DNA of 64,000 bases, from the NCBI GenBank assembly GCA_017458005.1, contig JAFTGH010000054.1, forward strand, positions 1 through 64,000, written 5' to 3'. Numbering within the stretch: position 1 is the first letter of the stretch; the number at the start of each line of letters is the position of its first letter. The stretch is from Prevotella sp. (GTDB lineage: Bacteria; Bacteroidota; Bacteroidia; Bacteroidales; Bacteroidaceae). Below, in pieces: positions 1 to 8,296 of the stretch. A program made the position numbers and the translations under genes. The notes under the pieces are model-generated. The model saw only the letters and a list, made by a program, of their open reading frames with translations. It was not told the DNA's origin and made no database searches.

Positions 1-141
1 GGTGGTGGTGACTCCGTTGCCTGTGTCAACAAGTTCGGTCTTGCTGATCAAGTTAGTTACATTTCCACTGGTGGTGGTGCACTGCTCGAGGCTATCGAGG
101 GCAAGGTACTCCCAGGTGTTGCAGCCATCAAGGGTGAATAA
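1..141 (+). CDS. pgk: Phosphoglycerate kinase, C-terminal end (partial)
   Basis: Frame 1 is open from the window edge to a TAA at 139-141. The 46 visible residues contain the family's C-terminal signature: [13 protein letters not shown], then [14 protein letters not shown] and a VLPGVAAI ending. This glycine-rich block binds the nucleotide in phosphoglycerate kinase, which makes ATP from 1,3-bisphosphoglycerate in glycolysis in the cytoplasm. Everything upstream lies outside the window, so only the identity and the stop can be judged. A strong hairpin follows 25 bases later. Confidence 0.9.
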   Translation, partial: GGGDSVACVNKFGLADQVSYISTGGGALLEAIEGKVLPGVAAIKGE

Positions 142-166
142 CGAAATAAAACGTTTACGTATAAAA

Positions 167-201
167 AATCCCGATAGGCTTGTACAGCGTATCGGGATTT
201 T
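167..201 (+). terminator. Intrinsic terminator after pgk
   Basis: Perfect 10-bp stem (AATCCCGATA at 167-176 with TATCGGGATT at 190-199) running into a short T run. It separates pgk from the next promoter. Confidence 0.8.
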
Positions 202-204
202 GCT

Positions 205-212
205 TATCTTTG
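205..212 (+). promoter_or_regulatory. -7 box of the 241 gene (TATCTTTG)
   Basis: Match to the Bacteroidota TAnnTTTG element, with a TTG at 180-182 as possible upstream element. The predicted leader is about 20 bases. Confidence 0.65.
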
Positions 213-240
213 CAGCAACAAACAATTTAAACAATCGAAT

Positions 241-495
241 ATGAAGAAAAAATTCGTTATTGGAGACCGTACAAAGGATGAGTACATCTCTGTTCTCGAC
301 ATCGAGAAGAAGAAGTTAGAGTTTACCAACCATATTGGTTCCGCCAAGGAGTTCATGGGCTTTGAGGAAACCAAAGCAACCCTGAAGAAGTTGCAGGATG
401 AGACAGGTGGTTACTTGGATGACCTGCAGGTATATATTAAAGACGAGGATGGCAAGGCTCATCGTCCAGACGAGCGTGACATGATGCCTTTGTAA
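241..495 (+). CDS. Small conserved-looking cytoplasmic protein, function unknown
   Basis: An 84-residue highly charged protein without signal peptide or membrane segment. It has its own promoter (205-212) and a strong terminator (511-543), so it is a monocistronic unit. Visible features are an N-terminal KKKFVIGDRTKDEY segment, a lysine/glutamate-rich middle (LKKLQDETGG) and an acidic end (DERDMMPL). I recognise no domain. The start is the first ATG after the promoter, and codon use resembles its neighbours. I am confident it is a gene and make no claim about function. Confidence 0.75.
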   Translation: MKKKFVIGDRTKDEYISVLDIEKKKLEFTNHIGSAKEFMGFEETKATLKKLQDETGGYLDDLQVYIKDEDGKAHRPDERDMMPL

Positions 496-510
496 TCAAA
501 CATTACCATA

Positions 511-543
511 AAAAATCCCCAGCCGTTTGGTTGGGGATTTTTT
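511..543. terminator. Bidirectional terminator
   Basis: Stem AAAAATCCCCA (511-521) with TGGGGATTTTT (532-542). It gives a T run on both strands, serving the 241 gene and the convergent fusA2. Confidence 0.85.
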
Positions 544-559
544 ATGGATAGGAAACAGA

Positions 560-2719
560 TTAGTCCTCTTCCTTGAGTTCTGCCTCATGCTCCTTGATAA
601 GCGTCTGCTGGATATCGTTCGGAACAAGTTCATAACTAGAGAAACTTGTGGTGAACGATGCGCGACCACCCGTCAGAGAACTGAGGGCAATAGAGTAACT
701 TGCCAGTTCCTTGAGAGGAATCTTAGCCGTCAACTTCTGATAACCAGCCTCGCTGTCCATACCCATGATGATGGCACGACGACCCTGCAGGTCACTCATC
801 ACATCACCCATATAGTCAGCAGGAACCAGCACCTCCAGGTCATAGATAGGCTCCAACACCTTTGGACCTGCCTCCTTGAAGGCTGCAGAGAAGGCGTTAC
901 GAGCAGCAAGCATGAACGAGAGTTCGTTGGAGTCTACCGGGTGCATCTTACCATCATAGACGATGACGCGGACATCACGAGCATAAGAACCTGTCAATGG
1001 TCCCTGCTCCATGCGCTCCATCACACCCTTCAGGATAGCAGGCATGAAGCGCATATCGATAGCACCACCTACCACACTGTTGATGAAGACGAGTTTGCCG
1101 CCCCACTCCAAGTCTTTCTCCTCTTTCGACTTGATGTTCATCTTGAACTCCTGACCGTTGATGGTGAAGGAGGTAGGATCAGGCATGCCGTCAGTATAAG
1201 GCTCCACAATCAGGTGAACCTCACCGAACTGTCCGGCACCACCCGACTGCTTCTTATGACGATAGTCGGCACGTGCCATCTTGGTAATGGTCTCACGATA
1301 AGGAATCTTTGGCTCCTGATACTCAATCTGAATCTTCTCGTTGTTTTCCATGCGCCACTTCAAAGTACGCAAATGGAATTCACCCTGTCCGTGAACAATG
1401 ATTTGGCGGAGTTCCTTAGACTGCTCGACAACCCATGTGGGATCTTCCTGGCGCATGCGCTGCAGGGCTGCCATCATCTTCTCGGTCTCTGCCTCGTTGA
1501 CTGCCTTAATGGCACGGGAGAACTTAGAATTTGGATATTTGATAAAGTCGAATTTGTTTTCAATGTCCTTGCCGTTGAGGGTATTACCCGTCTTCACGTC
1601 CTTCAGTTTCACTGTACAGCCGATGTCACCTGCCACGAGTTGATCGACCTGAATACGGTTGGCACCTGCGCAGGCATATAAGGTACCGATGCGCTCCTTA
1701 GAGCCACGGTCGGCATTCGTCAGGTCGTCGCCACTCTTAACGACACCACTCATCACCTTAAAATACTGTACCTCACCAATATGGGGCTCTACACCCGTCT
1801 TGAAGAAATACAGAGAGGTGGGAGCACTTGCGTCGGCAGGAACCTCCTTACCAGCGGCGTTCTTGACAACAGGCATCTCGCTCACGAAAGGAACGACATT
1901 ACCCAAGAACTCCATCAGACGGCGAACACCCATGTCCTTACCTGCACATACGCAGAAGACTGGATAGATACTGCGTGTCACGAGTCCTTTGCGGATACCC
2001 TCACGCATCTCGTCCTCGGTCAGGTCCTCGCTCTCGAAGAATTTCTCCATCAAGGTGTCGTCACCAGCAGCGGCAGCCTCCACGAGCGCAGCCTTCATCT
2101 CCTTCGCCTTGTCGAGTTGGTCGGCAGGGATATCCTCGATGATAGGAGCACCACCCTCCGGCTTCCAAGAGTATTTCTTCATCAGCAGCACGTCGATGAC
2201 ACTGTTGAAGCCAGGACCTGTGGCGATAGGATACTGAACGGGAACGCAGTTATTACCATAGACATCCCTCAACTGTGAAAGGATCTGGTCGAAGTCACAA
2301 TTATCGCGGTCGAGTTGGTTGACGAGGAAGATAACGGGTTTCTTCAACTTCTCCGTATTACGGAAAGCATTCATCGTACCCACCTCTGGTCCATACTGTC
2401 CGTTAATGAGCAACACAGCCTGATCGGTCACGTTCAATGCTGTAATAGCACCACCTACGAAGTCATCAGAACCTGGGCAGTCGATGATGTTAAGTTTCTT
2501 ATTATTCCACTCTACATGAAAAACAGTAGAGAACACCGAGTAGCCATATTCCTGCTCAACAGGGAAATAATCGCTCATGGTGTTCTTACCCTCTACGGTA
2601 CCGCGGCGTTTGATGATGCCAGCCTCGTAGACCATTGCTTCGGCAAGAGTAGTCTTGCCGCTACCCGCACTGCCAAGCAGCGCGATGTTTTTGATTTCGT
2701 TTGTTTGATAAACTTTCAT
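560..2719 (-). CDS. fusA2: Elongation factor G paralogue (EF-G2-like)
   Basis: A 719-residue EF-G-family protein with the full G-II-III-IV-V layout: P-loop GSAGSGKT at 16-23 and an EF-G domain IV/V C-terminal half (for example SGGAGQFGEV and YDLEVLVPADYMGDVMSDLQGRR). The GTPase motifs are not canonical. G3 reads DCPGSDDF (80-87) where EF-G has DTPGHVDF, so the catalytic-type histidine is a serine. G4 reads NQLD (134-137) instead of NKxD. A second EF-G (EF-G2, fusA2) lacking GTPase activity is known from Bacteroides thetaiotaomicron, where it supports translation during carbon limitation; by family and motif this looks like its counterpart. It is transcribed alone, from a TAATTTTG box at 2759-2766. 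The housekeeping fusA is not in the window. Confidence 0.85.
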   Translation of the reverse strand: MKVYQTNEIKNIALLGSAGSGKTTLAEAMVYEAGIIKRRGTVEGKNTMSDYFPVEQEYGYSVFSTVFHVEWNNKKLNIIDCPGSDDFVGGAITALNVTDQAVLLINGQYGPEVGTMNAFRNTEKLKKPVIFLVNQLDRDNCDFDQILSQLRDVYGNNCVPVQYPIATGPGFNSVIDVLLMKKYSWKPEGGAPIIEDIPADQLDKAKEMKAALVEAAAAGDDTLMEKFFESEDLTEDEMREGIRKGLVTRSIYPVFCVCAGKDMGVRRLMEFLGNVVPFVSEMPVVKNAAGKEVPADASAPTSLYFFKTGVEPHIGEVQYFKVMSGVVKSGDDLTNADRGSKERIGTLYACAGANRIQVDQLVAGDIGCTVKLKDVKTGNTLNGKDIENKFDFIKYPNSKFSRAIKAVNEAETEKMMAALQRMRQEDPTWVVEQSKELRQIIVHGQGEFHLRTLKWRMENNEKIQIEYQEPKIPYRETITKMARADYRHKKQSGGAGQFGEVHLIVEPYTDGMPDPTSFTINGQEFKMNIKSKEEKDLEWGGKLVFINSVVGGAIDMRFMPAILKGVMERMEQGPLTGSYARDVRVIVYDGKMHPVDSNELSFMLAARNAFSAAFKEAGPKVLEPIYDLEVLVPADYMGDVMSDLQGRRAIIMGMDSEAGYQKLTAKIPLKELASYSIALSSLTGGRASFTTSFSSYELVPNDIQQTLIKEHEAELKEED

Positions 2720-2758
2720 ATCGGTTATGTTTTAGGTTTAACTTTTCGATAGTGAAGC

Positions 2759-2766
2759 CAAAATTA
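2759..2766 (-). promoter_or_regulatory. -7 box of fusA2 (TAATTTTG)
   Basis: Reads TAATTTTG on the minus strand, 40 bases before the fusA2 ATG. The divergent hemW promoter lies in the same 135-bp gap. Confidence 0.6.
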
Positions 2767-2819
2767 GTCATTTTCATGCGAAAAACCTAAGAAAACTTTC
2801 AAATATTAAACTTTATTAG

Positions 2820-2827
2820 TAATTTTG
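2820..2827 (+). promoter_or_regulatory. -7 box of hemW (TAATTTTG)
   Basis: Lies 27 bases before the ATG at 2855. This supports ATG 2855 over the in-frame TTG at 2849 as the start. Confidence 0.55.
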
Positions 2828-2854
2828 GGGTGCATTTGATAGTATCCCTTGAAA

Positions 2855-3955
2855 ATGGCTGGTCTATATATCCATATTCCGTTTTGCAAAAGTCGCTGTA
2901 TCTACTGCGGTTTCTATTCCACCACCAACATGGAATGGATACAGCGGTATGTAGATGCGGTATGCAAGGAAATGGAGATGAGATTGACAGGCGACTGCGA
3001 GACCATCTACCTCGGAGGTGGCACCCCCTCGCAACTGACTCCCGACCAACTGCGCCAACTCTTTATATATATAAATAAGGTATATGGAGACGGAGAGCGG
3101 GAAGTCACCATCGAAGTCAACCCTGACGATGTCACGCTGGAGTATGCTGCGACCTTGTCGCAGCAAGGCGTCAACAGGGTAAGCATGGGCGCGCAGACCT
3201 TCGATGACGAGCGCCTGCACTTCCTACATCGCCGACATACCTCAGCCCAAATCCCTCTTGCCATCCAACGACTCCGTGACGCAGGTATCCAGAACATCAG
3301 TGTCGACCTGATGTATGGATTTCCTGACGAGACCCTCGCTGACTGGGAGCGGGATATTGACACAGCCCTCGCCCTTCACGTAGAACACCTCTCCGCCTAT
3401 TGCTTGATGATAGAGGAAGGAACGCCACTCTACCAATGGGCAATGGTCAACGGTCAACGGTCCATAGACGAAGAACTGGAGCGACAGATGTACGAACTGC
3501 TGATTGACAAACTGACTGCGGCAGGCTACGAACACTATGAGATCAGCAACTTCGCCAAACCAGGATTCCGCTCCCGCCATAACAGCAGTTACTGGCAGGA
3601 CACCCCTTATATCGGACTGGGTGCCGCAGCCCACTCTTACGATCTCAAGAGCCGACAGTGGAACGTAGCCGACCTCCAAGCGTATGTGGAGGCGATAGAG
3701 CGCGGGGAGATTCCTTCGGAACGGGAGGAGATAGACGAGGACACCCACTACAACGACCGCATCACCGTGGCACTCCGCACCTGCGAGGGACTCGACCTCG
3801 ATACGCTCTCCGACAGGCATCGCACCTATTGCGAGCAAGAGGCGCAACGGTATATCGACCAAGGACTGCTGCGACGAGAGGGCTCCCATCTGCTACTGAC
3901 CCGTAAAGGACTTTTCGTCAGCGACGACATCATGAGTTCATTAATATTTGTATAA
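2855..3955 (+). CDS. hemW: Radical SAM heme chaperone HemW
   Basis: A 366-residue radical-SAM protein. The iron-sulfur motif is CKSRCIYC (C11, C15, C18) after IHIPF, followed by YLGGGTPS, which matches the HemW/HemN family. HemW-type proteins bind heme and are thought to deliver it to acceptor proteins; true HemN enzymes are longer. An in-frame TTG at 2849 would add two residues, but the ATG is preferred. The stop is 3 bases before the start of the secreted peptidase, so the two are probably co-transcribed. The gene name may be wrong in strict function (HemN-like oxidase), but length and the short N-terminus favour HemW. Confidence 0.85.
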   Translation: MAGLYIHIPFCKSRCIYCGFYSTTNMEWIQRYVDAVCKEMEMRLTGDCETIYLGGGTPSQLTPDQLRQLFIYINKVYGDGEREVTIEVNPDDVTLEYAATLSQQGVNRVSMGAQTFDDERLHFLHRRHTSAQIPLAIQRLRDAGIQNISVDLMYGFPDETLADWERDIDTALALHVEHLSAYCLMIEEGTPLYQWAMVNGQRSIDEELERQMYELLIDKLTAAGYEHYEISNFAKPGFRSRHNSSYWQDTPYIGLGAAAHSYDLKSRQWNVADLQAYVEAIERGEIPSEREEIDEDTHYNDRITVALRTCEGLDLDTLSDRHRTYCEQEAQRYIDQGLLRREGSHLLLTRKGLFVSDDIMSSLIFV

Positions 3956-3958
3956 GAT

Positions 3959-6067
3959 ATGAGAAAAATCGTTCTAATGACAATGGCAACATTAGCAACC
4001 GCATCAGCATCGGCACAAGGCATCCAATACCCTAAAGCCGACAAAGACGGTACCGTCGACAACTATTTCGGCACACAGGTCGCCGACCCTTATCGCTGGC
4101 TGGAGGATGACACCAGTGCCAAGACTGCGGCTTGGGTAGAGGCAGAGAACAAGGTGACCAATGACTACTTGAGTAAGATACCCTTCCGCCAGCAACTGCT
4201 CAAGCGACTCACGGAGGTATCGAACTACGAGAAGATCGGAGCCCCACGGAAACGGCATGGCAAATGGTATTTCTACAAGAACAACGGACTACAGAACCAG
4301 TCGGTGATGTATGTCATGGACGAACTGGGCTGTGAGCCTCGTGTCTTCCTCGACCCCAACAAACTCAGCAACGACGGTACGGTGGCACTCAAAGGAGTCT
4401 ACTTCTCCCATAATGGGAAGTATGCCGCCTACTCGGTCTCGCGCAGTGGCAGCGACTGGCAGGAGTTCTATGTCATCGACCTCGCCACAGGGCAACTGAC
4501 TAGCGACCATATCGAATGGGCTAAGTTCTCTGGGGCGGCATGGCAAGGTGACGGTTTTTACTATAGTGCCTACGATGCTCCCACGAAGGGCAAGGAATTC
4601 TCGAATGTCAATGCGGGACATAAGATTTACTATCATCGGATAGGGACACCGCAGTCGGCTGACGTGCTGTTCTATCAGAACGCCGCCTATCCCATGCGGT
4701 TCTATACCGTCTCCACCAATGACGAGGAGACGATGATGTTTCTCTATGAGGACGGTGCCGGTGCCGGCAACCATCTCTACGTGAGGGATTTGCGTGTGCC
4801 AGACTCACAGTTCACGCAGATGACGGCAGACATGGAGTTTCGCTATGGTCCTATCCATACTGAAGGAGATAAGATATTCCTCTTCACCAACTATGGGGCT
4901 CCCAAGAACCGTATCATGACGGCAGACATCCGTCACCCTGGCGTTCAGGATTGGCAGGAACTGGTCGCAGAACAACAAAACGTACTCAGCGACGTGAATG
5001 TCATCAATGGCAAGATGATTCTTACCTATAGCAAGGATGCCTCTGACCATGCCTATGTCTACGACCTCGATGGGAAACAAGTGCGAGAGGTTACCCTTCC
5101 CTCTGTCGGCAGCGTCGGCTTCACGGGTGACGAGAAAGAGCCTGAGTGTTTCTATACCTTCACCTCGTTTACCGTGCCAGGCACCATCTACCGCTATGAT
5201 ATCGCCACAGGGGAGAGCACCCTCTATGCGAAGCCAAATGTCAAATTCCGTCAGGATGACTACACCAGCGAACAGGTGTTCTTCCAGAGCAAGGACGGCA
5301 CACGCATCCCCATGTTCCTGACCTATAAGAAAGGGATGAAGCGCAATGGTAGGAATCCCGTCTACCTCTATGGCTATGGCGGTTTCAACATCTCTCTGGG
5401 TCCGAGTTTCTCCGCCACCCGTATTCCTTTCTTGGAGCATGGAGGCATCTATGCACAGGTCACCCTTCGTGGCGGTGGCGAGTATGGAGAGGAATGGCAC
5501 CAAGCAGGTACCAAGATGCGGAAACAGAATGTTTTCGACGACTTCATCGGTGCCGCCGAGTGGCTCATCAAGGAGAACTATACCAACAAAGACAAGATTG
5601 CCATCGTTGGCGGCTCTAATGGTGGACTGCTCGTCGGAGCCTGTATGACACAGCGTCCTGACCTCTTCCGTGTCGCCATCCCACAAGTCGGGGTGATGGA
5701 TATGCTACGCTATCATAAGTTCACCATTGGCTGGAACTGGGCTCCTGACTACGGCACCAGCGAGGACTCCAAGGAGATGTTCGAGTACCTGCGTGGCTAC
5801 TCTCCGCTCCACAACCTCAAGCCAGGTACTTCCTACCCCGCCACCCTCGTCACGACGGCAGACCATGACGACCGTGTGGTACCTGCCCACTCGTTTAAGT
5901 TCGCCGCTACCTTGCAGGAATGTCATCAGGGCAGCAATCCCGTCCTCATCCGCATTGACACGAAAGCGGGACATGGCGGTGGCAAGCCCCTCGCTAAAGT
6001 CTTAGAGGAGCAGGCGGATATCTACGGCTTCATCATGCAGAACATGGATATGAAATTCAAAAAGTAA
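3959..6067 (+). CDS. Secreted prolyl oligopeptidase (S9A family)
   Basis: A 702-residue protein with a cleavable signal peptide (MRKIVLMTMATLATASASAQ). The N-terminal half is the beta-propeller that limits access to short peptides, starting at the conserved DPYRWLE. The C-terminal half is an alpha/beta hydrolase with the catalytic serine in GGSNGGLL (S553), the aspartate in ADHDDRVV (about 637) and the histidine in AGHGGG (H672). The family cleaves short peptides after proline, and the signal peptide puts it in the periplasm. It starts 3 bases after hemW, and the AraC regulator follows after 8 bases, suggesting one transcript. All catalytic residues are present and the length is normal. Confidence 0.92.
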   Translation: MRKIVLMTMATLATASASAQGIQYPKADKDGTVDNYFGTQVADPYRWLEDDTSAKTAAWVEAENKVTNDYLSKIPFRQQLLKRLTEVSNYEKIGAPRKRHGKWYFYKNNGLQNQSVMYVMDELGCEPRVFLDPNKLSNDGTVALKGVYFSHNGKYAAYSVSRSGSDWQEFYVIDLATGQLTSDHIEWAKFSGAAWQGDGFYYSAYDAPTKGKEFSNVNAGHKIYYHRIGTPQSADVLFYQNAAYPMRFYTVSTNDEETMMFLYEDGAGAGNHLYVRDLRVPDSQFTQMTADMEFRYGPIHTEGDKIFLFTNYGAPKNRIMTADIRHPGVQDWQELVAEQQNVLSDVNVINGKMILTYSKDASDHAYVYDLDGKQVREVTLPSVGSVGFTGDEKEPECFYTFTSFTVPGTIYRYDIATGESTLYAKPNVKFRQDDYTSEQVFFQSKDGTRIPMFLTYKKGMKRNGRNPVYLYGYGGFNISLGPSFSATRIPFLEHGGIYAQVTLRGGGEYGEEWHQAGTKMRKQNVFDDFIGAAEWLIKENYTNKDKIAIVGGSNGGLLVGACMTQRPDLFRVAIPQVGVMDMLRYHKFTIGWNWAPDYGTSEDSKEMFEYLRGYSPLHNLKPGTSYPATLVTTADHDDRVVPAHSFKFAATLQECHQGSNPVLIRIDTKAGHGGGKPLAKVLEEQADIYGFIMQNMDMKFKK

Positions 6068-6075
6068 CAAGCAAT

Positions 6076-6873
6076 ATGGGGTCACATATCATCATTGAAG
6101 ACAAACTGACAAATATCTCAAAGTATCCCAATTACCTCTGTCATGCCTATTGCCATCAAGGCTTTTGCGAGTTTCATTTCAACAACAATACATATATGAT
6201 TGTCGCTGGCAATTGTATGATTGTCCGTCGTACGGATCTCATGGACACAATACGGCAGAGTGAGGATTTCCGTGTAGATGTCATCTATGTGACTCCTGAG
6301 TTCATCGAGATATCCACTCCACAAAGTAATTACGGGATGAAGGGGGCGTTGGCTTTGTTTAATAATCCCATCATGCCACTGACACCAGAACAGCAAAAAG
6401 TATGTGCCCTTGATTTCGACTATATCAAGCGCAGACTTGCCCTCGGGTCACAGCATAACTTCCATCGTGACGCGATGATTAATGCCATACAGTGTATGAT
6501 TATTGACTTCTTTGACTTCCATGTCAGCCTCTATGGCGGAGAGAAAGTATCCTCACAATACGCCAGTCTGATGGAACAATTCCTCGCCTTACTGGAACGT
6601 GGTGATTTCCGCAAGCACCGTGAGATTAGTTACTATGCCGACAAACTCTTCGTTACGTCGAAATATCTCTCTGAGGTCTCGAAGAAGGTGAGCGGTTTCC
6701 CTGCCAACTACTGGATTAATCGCTTTACGGCACTTGACATCAGTCGCCAGTTGCGTGACCGCCATAAATCACTCACAGAACTGACGGATCTCTATGATTT
6801 CTCCTCTCCCTCCTATTTCAGCCGCTATGTGCAGAAATACCTCGGTGTGTCGCCCAGTCAACTGAGGGAGTAA
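6076..6873 (+). CDS. AraC-family transcriptional regulator
   Basis: A 265-residue protein. The C-terminal third (about 165-265) is an AraC-type double helix-turn-helix: helix YADKLFVTSKYLSEVSKK, then LTELTDLYDFSSPSYFSRYVQKYLG and the family ending GVSPSQLRE. The N-terminal part resembles the cupin-like sensing region of Bacteroidota AraC proteins, but no ligand can be inferred. It starts 8 bases after the prolyl oligopeptidase and ends just before a terminator, so it closes the hemW-peptidase transcript. Its targets may be the following oxidoreductase genes, which is inference from adjacency only. Confidence 0.88.
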   Translation: MGSHIIIEDKLTNISKYPNYLCHAYCHQGFCEFHFNNNTYMIVAGNCMIVRRTDLMDTIRQSEDFRVDVIYVTPEFIEISTPQSNYGMKGALALFNNPIMPLTPEQQKVCALDFDYIKRRLALGSQHNFHRDAMINAIQCMIIDFFDFHVSLYGGEKVSSQYASLMEQFLALLERGDFRKHREISYYADKLFVTSKYLSEVSKKVSGFPANYWINRFTALDISRQLRDRHKSLTELTDLYDFSSPSYFSRYVQKYLGVSPSQLRE

Positions 6874-6900
6874 ATACTATTTAAAGCAAAAAGTGAAAGA

Positions 6901-6938
6901 ATCCCCGCATTTTGTATTATCAAGATGCGGGGATTTCT
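6901..6938 (+). terminator. Intrinsic terminator after the AraC gene
   Basis: Perfect stem ATCCCCGCAT (6901-6910) with ATGCGGGGAT (6925-6934), followed by TTTC. Confidence 0.75.
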
Positions 6939-6941
6939 CCG

Positions 6942-6949
6942 TACCTTTG
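6942..6949 (+). promoter_or_regulatory. -7 box of the oxidoreductase pair (TACCTTTG)
   Basis: Sits directly after the AraC terminator and 23 bases before the ATG at 6973. Confidence 0.7.
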
Positions 6950-6972
6950 CCATCAGTTAAACAGGTAAAGTT

Positions 6973-8280
6973 ATGAAGAAATTTATAGTATCAGCCATGC
7001 TTGTTCTCGCAAGCATAACAGCATTGGCACAAGTCAGTAAGGAACAGCAAGAGTTAATCAATCTGTCGAACCAGAAATGGGCATGGATGGCAGAGAAGAA
7101 TGCCGACCGTCTTGCCGAACTGTTTCTCGATAGTGCGATGTTCGTCCACATGGGAGGCTCATGGGGAGCCAAGCAGGAGGTGGATATCATTCGTGGAGGT
7201 ATGATCTGGTATAAGCATGCCGACATCCATTCACAGGAAGTAAAGTTCACCGATAAGAATGTCGGTACCGTGTATAGTAACATCCACCTGACCTCAGAGG
7301 TGGGCGGTCATCAAGTACGCTTCCCGTTTATGGTTAGTGAGGTGTATATCCGTCAGACTAACAAGGAATGGAAACTCTCTTCCCTCATTTTCACGAAACT
7401 GGCAGAACCAGACCCACGTTTCCAACCGAGTCTGATACTGAACAACGGTTTACGGATGCCACAGTTTGGTATCGGCACTTACCAGCAGACCAACGAACAG
7501 GCTAAGAACGGTGTACTGACGGCTCTGCGCATGGGCTATCGGCACATCGACACGGCTCACGCCTATCAGGACGAGCGCGGCGTAGGTGAGGCCATCAAGG
7601 AGAGCGGTGTGCTGCGTCAGGACATCTGGCTGACGAGTAAACTGTGGCCCAGTGAATATGGAGAGGGCAAAACCGCCGAGGCCATCGACAAGATGTTGGA
7701 GCGTCTGCAGGTAGACTATATCGACCTCCTCTACGTACATCAGCCCATGGGCGATTTCGTCGGAGCGTGGAAGGATATGGAGAAGGCGGTGCGGGCTGGT
7801 AAGGTTCGTGCGTTAGGCATCTCGAACTTCGATGCCAATGACTCTGTGTTTACCCGCATCATGGAGAACTGTGAGATCAAACCTGTTGCTCTCCAAATCG
7901 AATGCCACCCTTACGCCCAACGTCTCGACATCCGCAAGAAGGCGGCAGCGTATGGATTGCAGGTGGAGTGCTGGTTCCCATTAGGCGGCTCCATGTCGCA
8001 AGGTGCACTACTGAAAGACCCCGTCATTGTCAGCATTGCCGAGCGGCTGAAGAAGACACCCGCACAGGTCATCCTCCGCTGGCACTTGCAGGAAGGTCTC
8101 TCCGTCATCCCTGGCTCGAAGACTCCCGCACACATTCAGGAGAACATTAGCATCTTCGACTTCGCCCTCTCTTCTGGCGACATGGATGCCATCCGCGCCC
8201 TGAACAAGGAGCAGCGTTTCTTCAATATGGACTACAAGCAAGCCGAACAATTCATGCTGAACTGGCGGATCGAGGATTGA
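6973..8280 (+). CDS. Exported fusion: NTF2-like domain plus aldo/keto reductase
   Basis: A 435-residue two-domain protein. Residues 1-20 are a signal peptide (MKKFIVSAMLVLASITALAQ). Residues about 21-135 form an NTF2-like/DUF4440-type domain (LNLSNQKWAWMAEKN-like start, HMGGSWGAKQE, VGTVYSNIHLTSEV). Residues about 140-435 are a complete aldo/keto reductase with the catalytic tetrad D193, Y198, K223, H256 and the LGISNF and IPGSKTPAHI motifs for NADPH binding. Such reductases reduce carbonyls with NADPH, normally in the cytoplasm, so the export signal is odd. An iron alcohol dehydrogenase follows after 16 bases, suggesting a paired carbonyl/alcohol pathway. The substrate is unknown. Confidence 0.88.
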   Translation: MKKFIVSAMLVLASITALAQVSKEQQELINLSNQKWAWMAEKNADRLAELFLDSAMFVHMGGSWGAKQEVDIIRGGMIWYKHADIHSQEVKFTDKNVGTVYSNIHLTSEVGGHQVRFPFMVSEVYIRQTNKEWKLSSLIFTKLAEPDPRFQPSLILNNGLRMPQFGIGTYQQTNEQAKNGVLTALRMGYRHIDTAHAYQDERGVGEAIKESGVLRQDIWLTSKLWPSEYGEGKTAEAIDKMLERLQVDYIDLLYVHQPMGDFVGAWKDMEKAVRAGKVRALGISNFDANDSVFTRIMENCEIKPVALQIECHPYAQRLDIRKKAAAYGLQVECWFPLGGSMSQGALLKDPVIVSIAERLKKTPAQVILRWHLQEGLSVIPGSKTPAHIQENISIFDFALSSGDMDAIRALNKEQRFFNMDYKQAEQFMLNWRIED

Positions 8281-8296
8281 TTAAAGCAATTAGAAG

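Noticed and set aside
2-244. Plus-strand ORF at the window start
   Set aside because: It is out of frame with the pgk end and runs through the terminator and the next promoter.
527-1681. Long open frame on the plus strand (384 codons)
   Set aside because: It lies wholly antisense to fusA2, shows no domain and has histidine/threonine/leucine-rich composition typical of a shadow frame.
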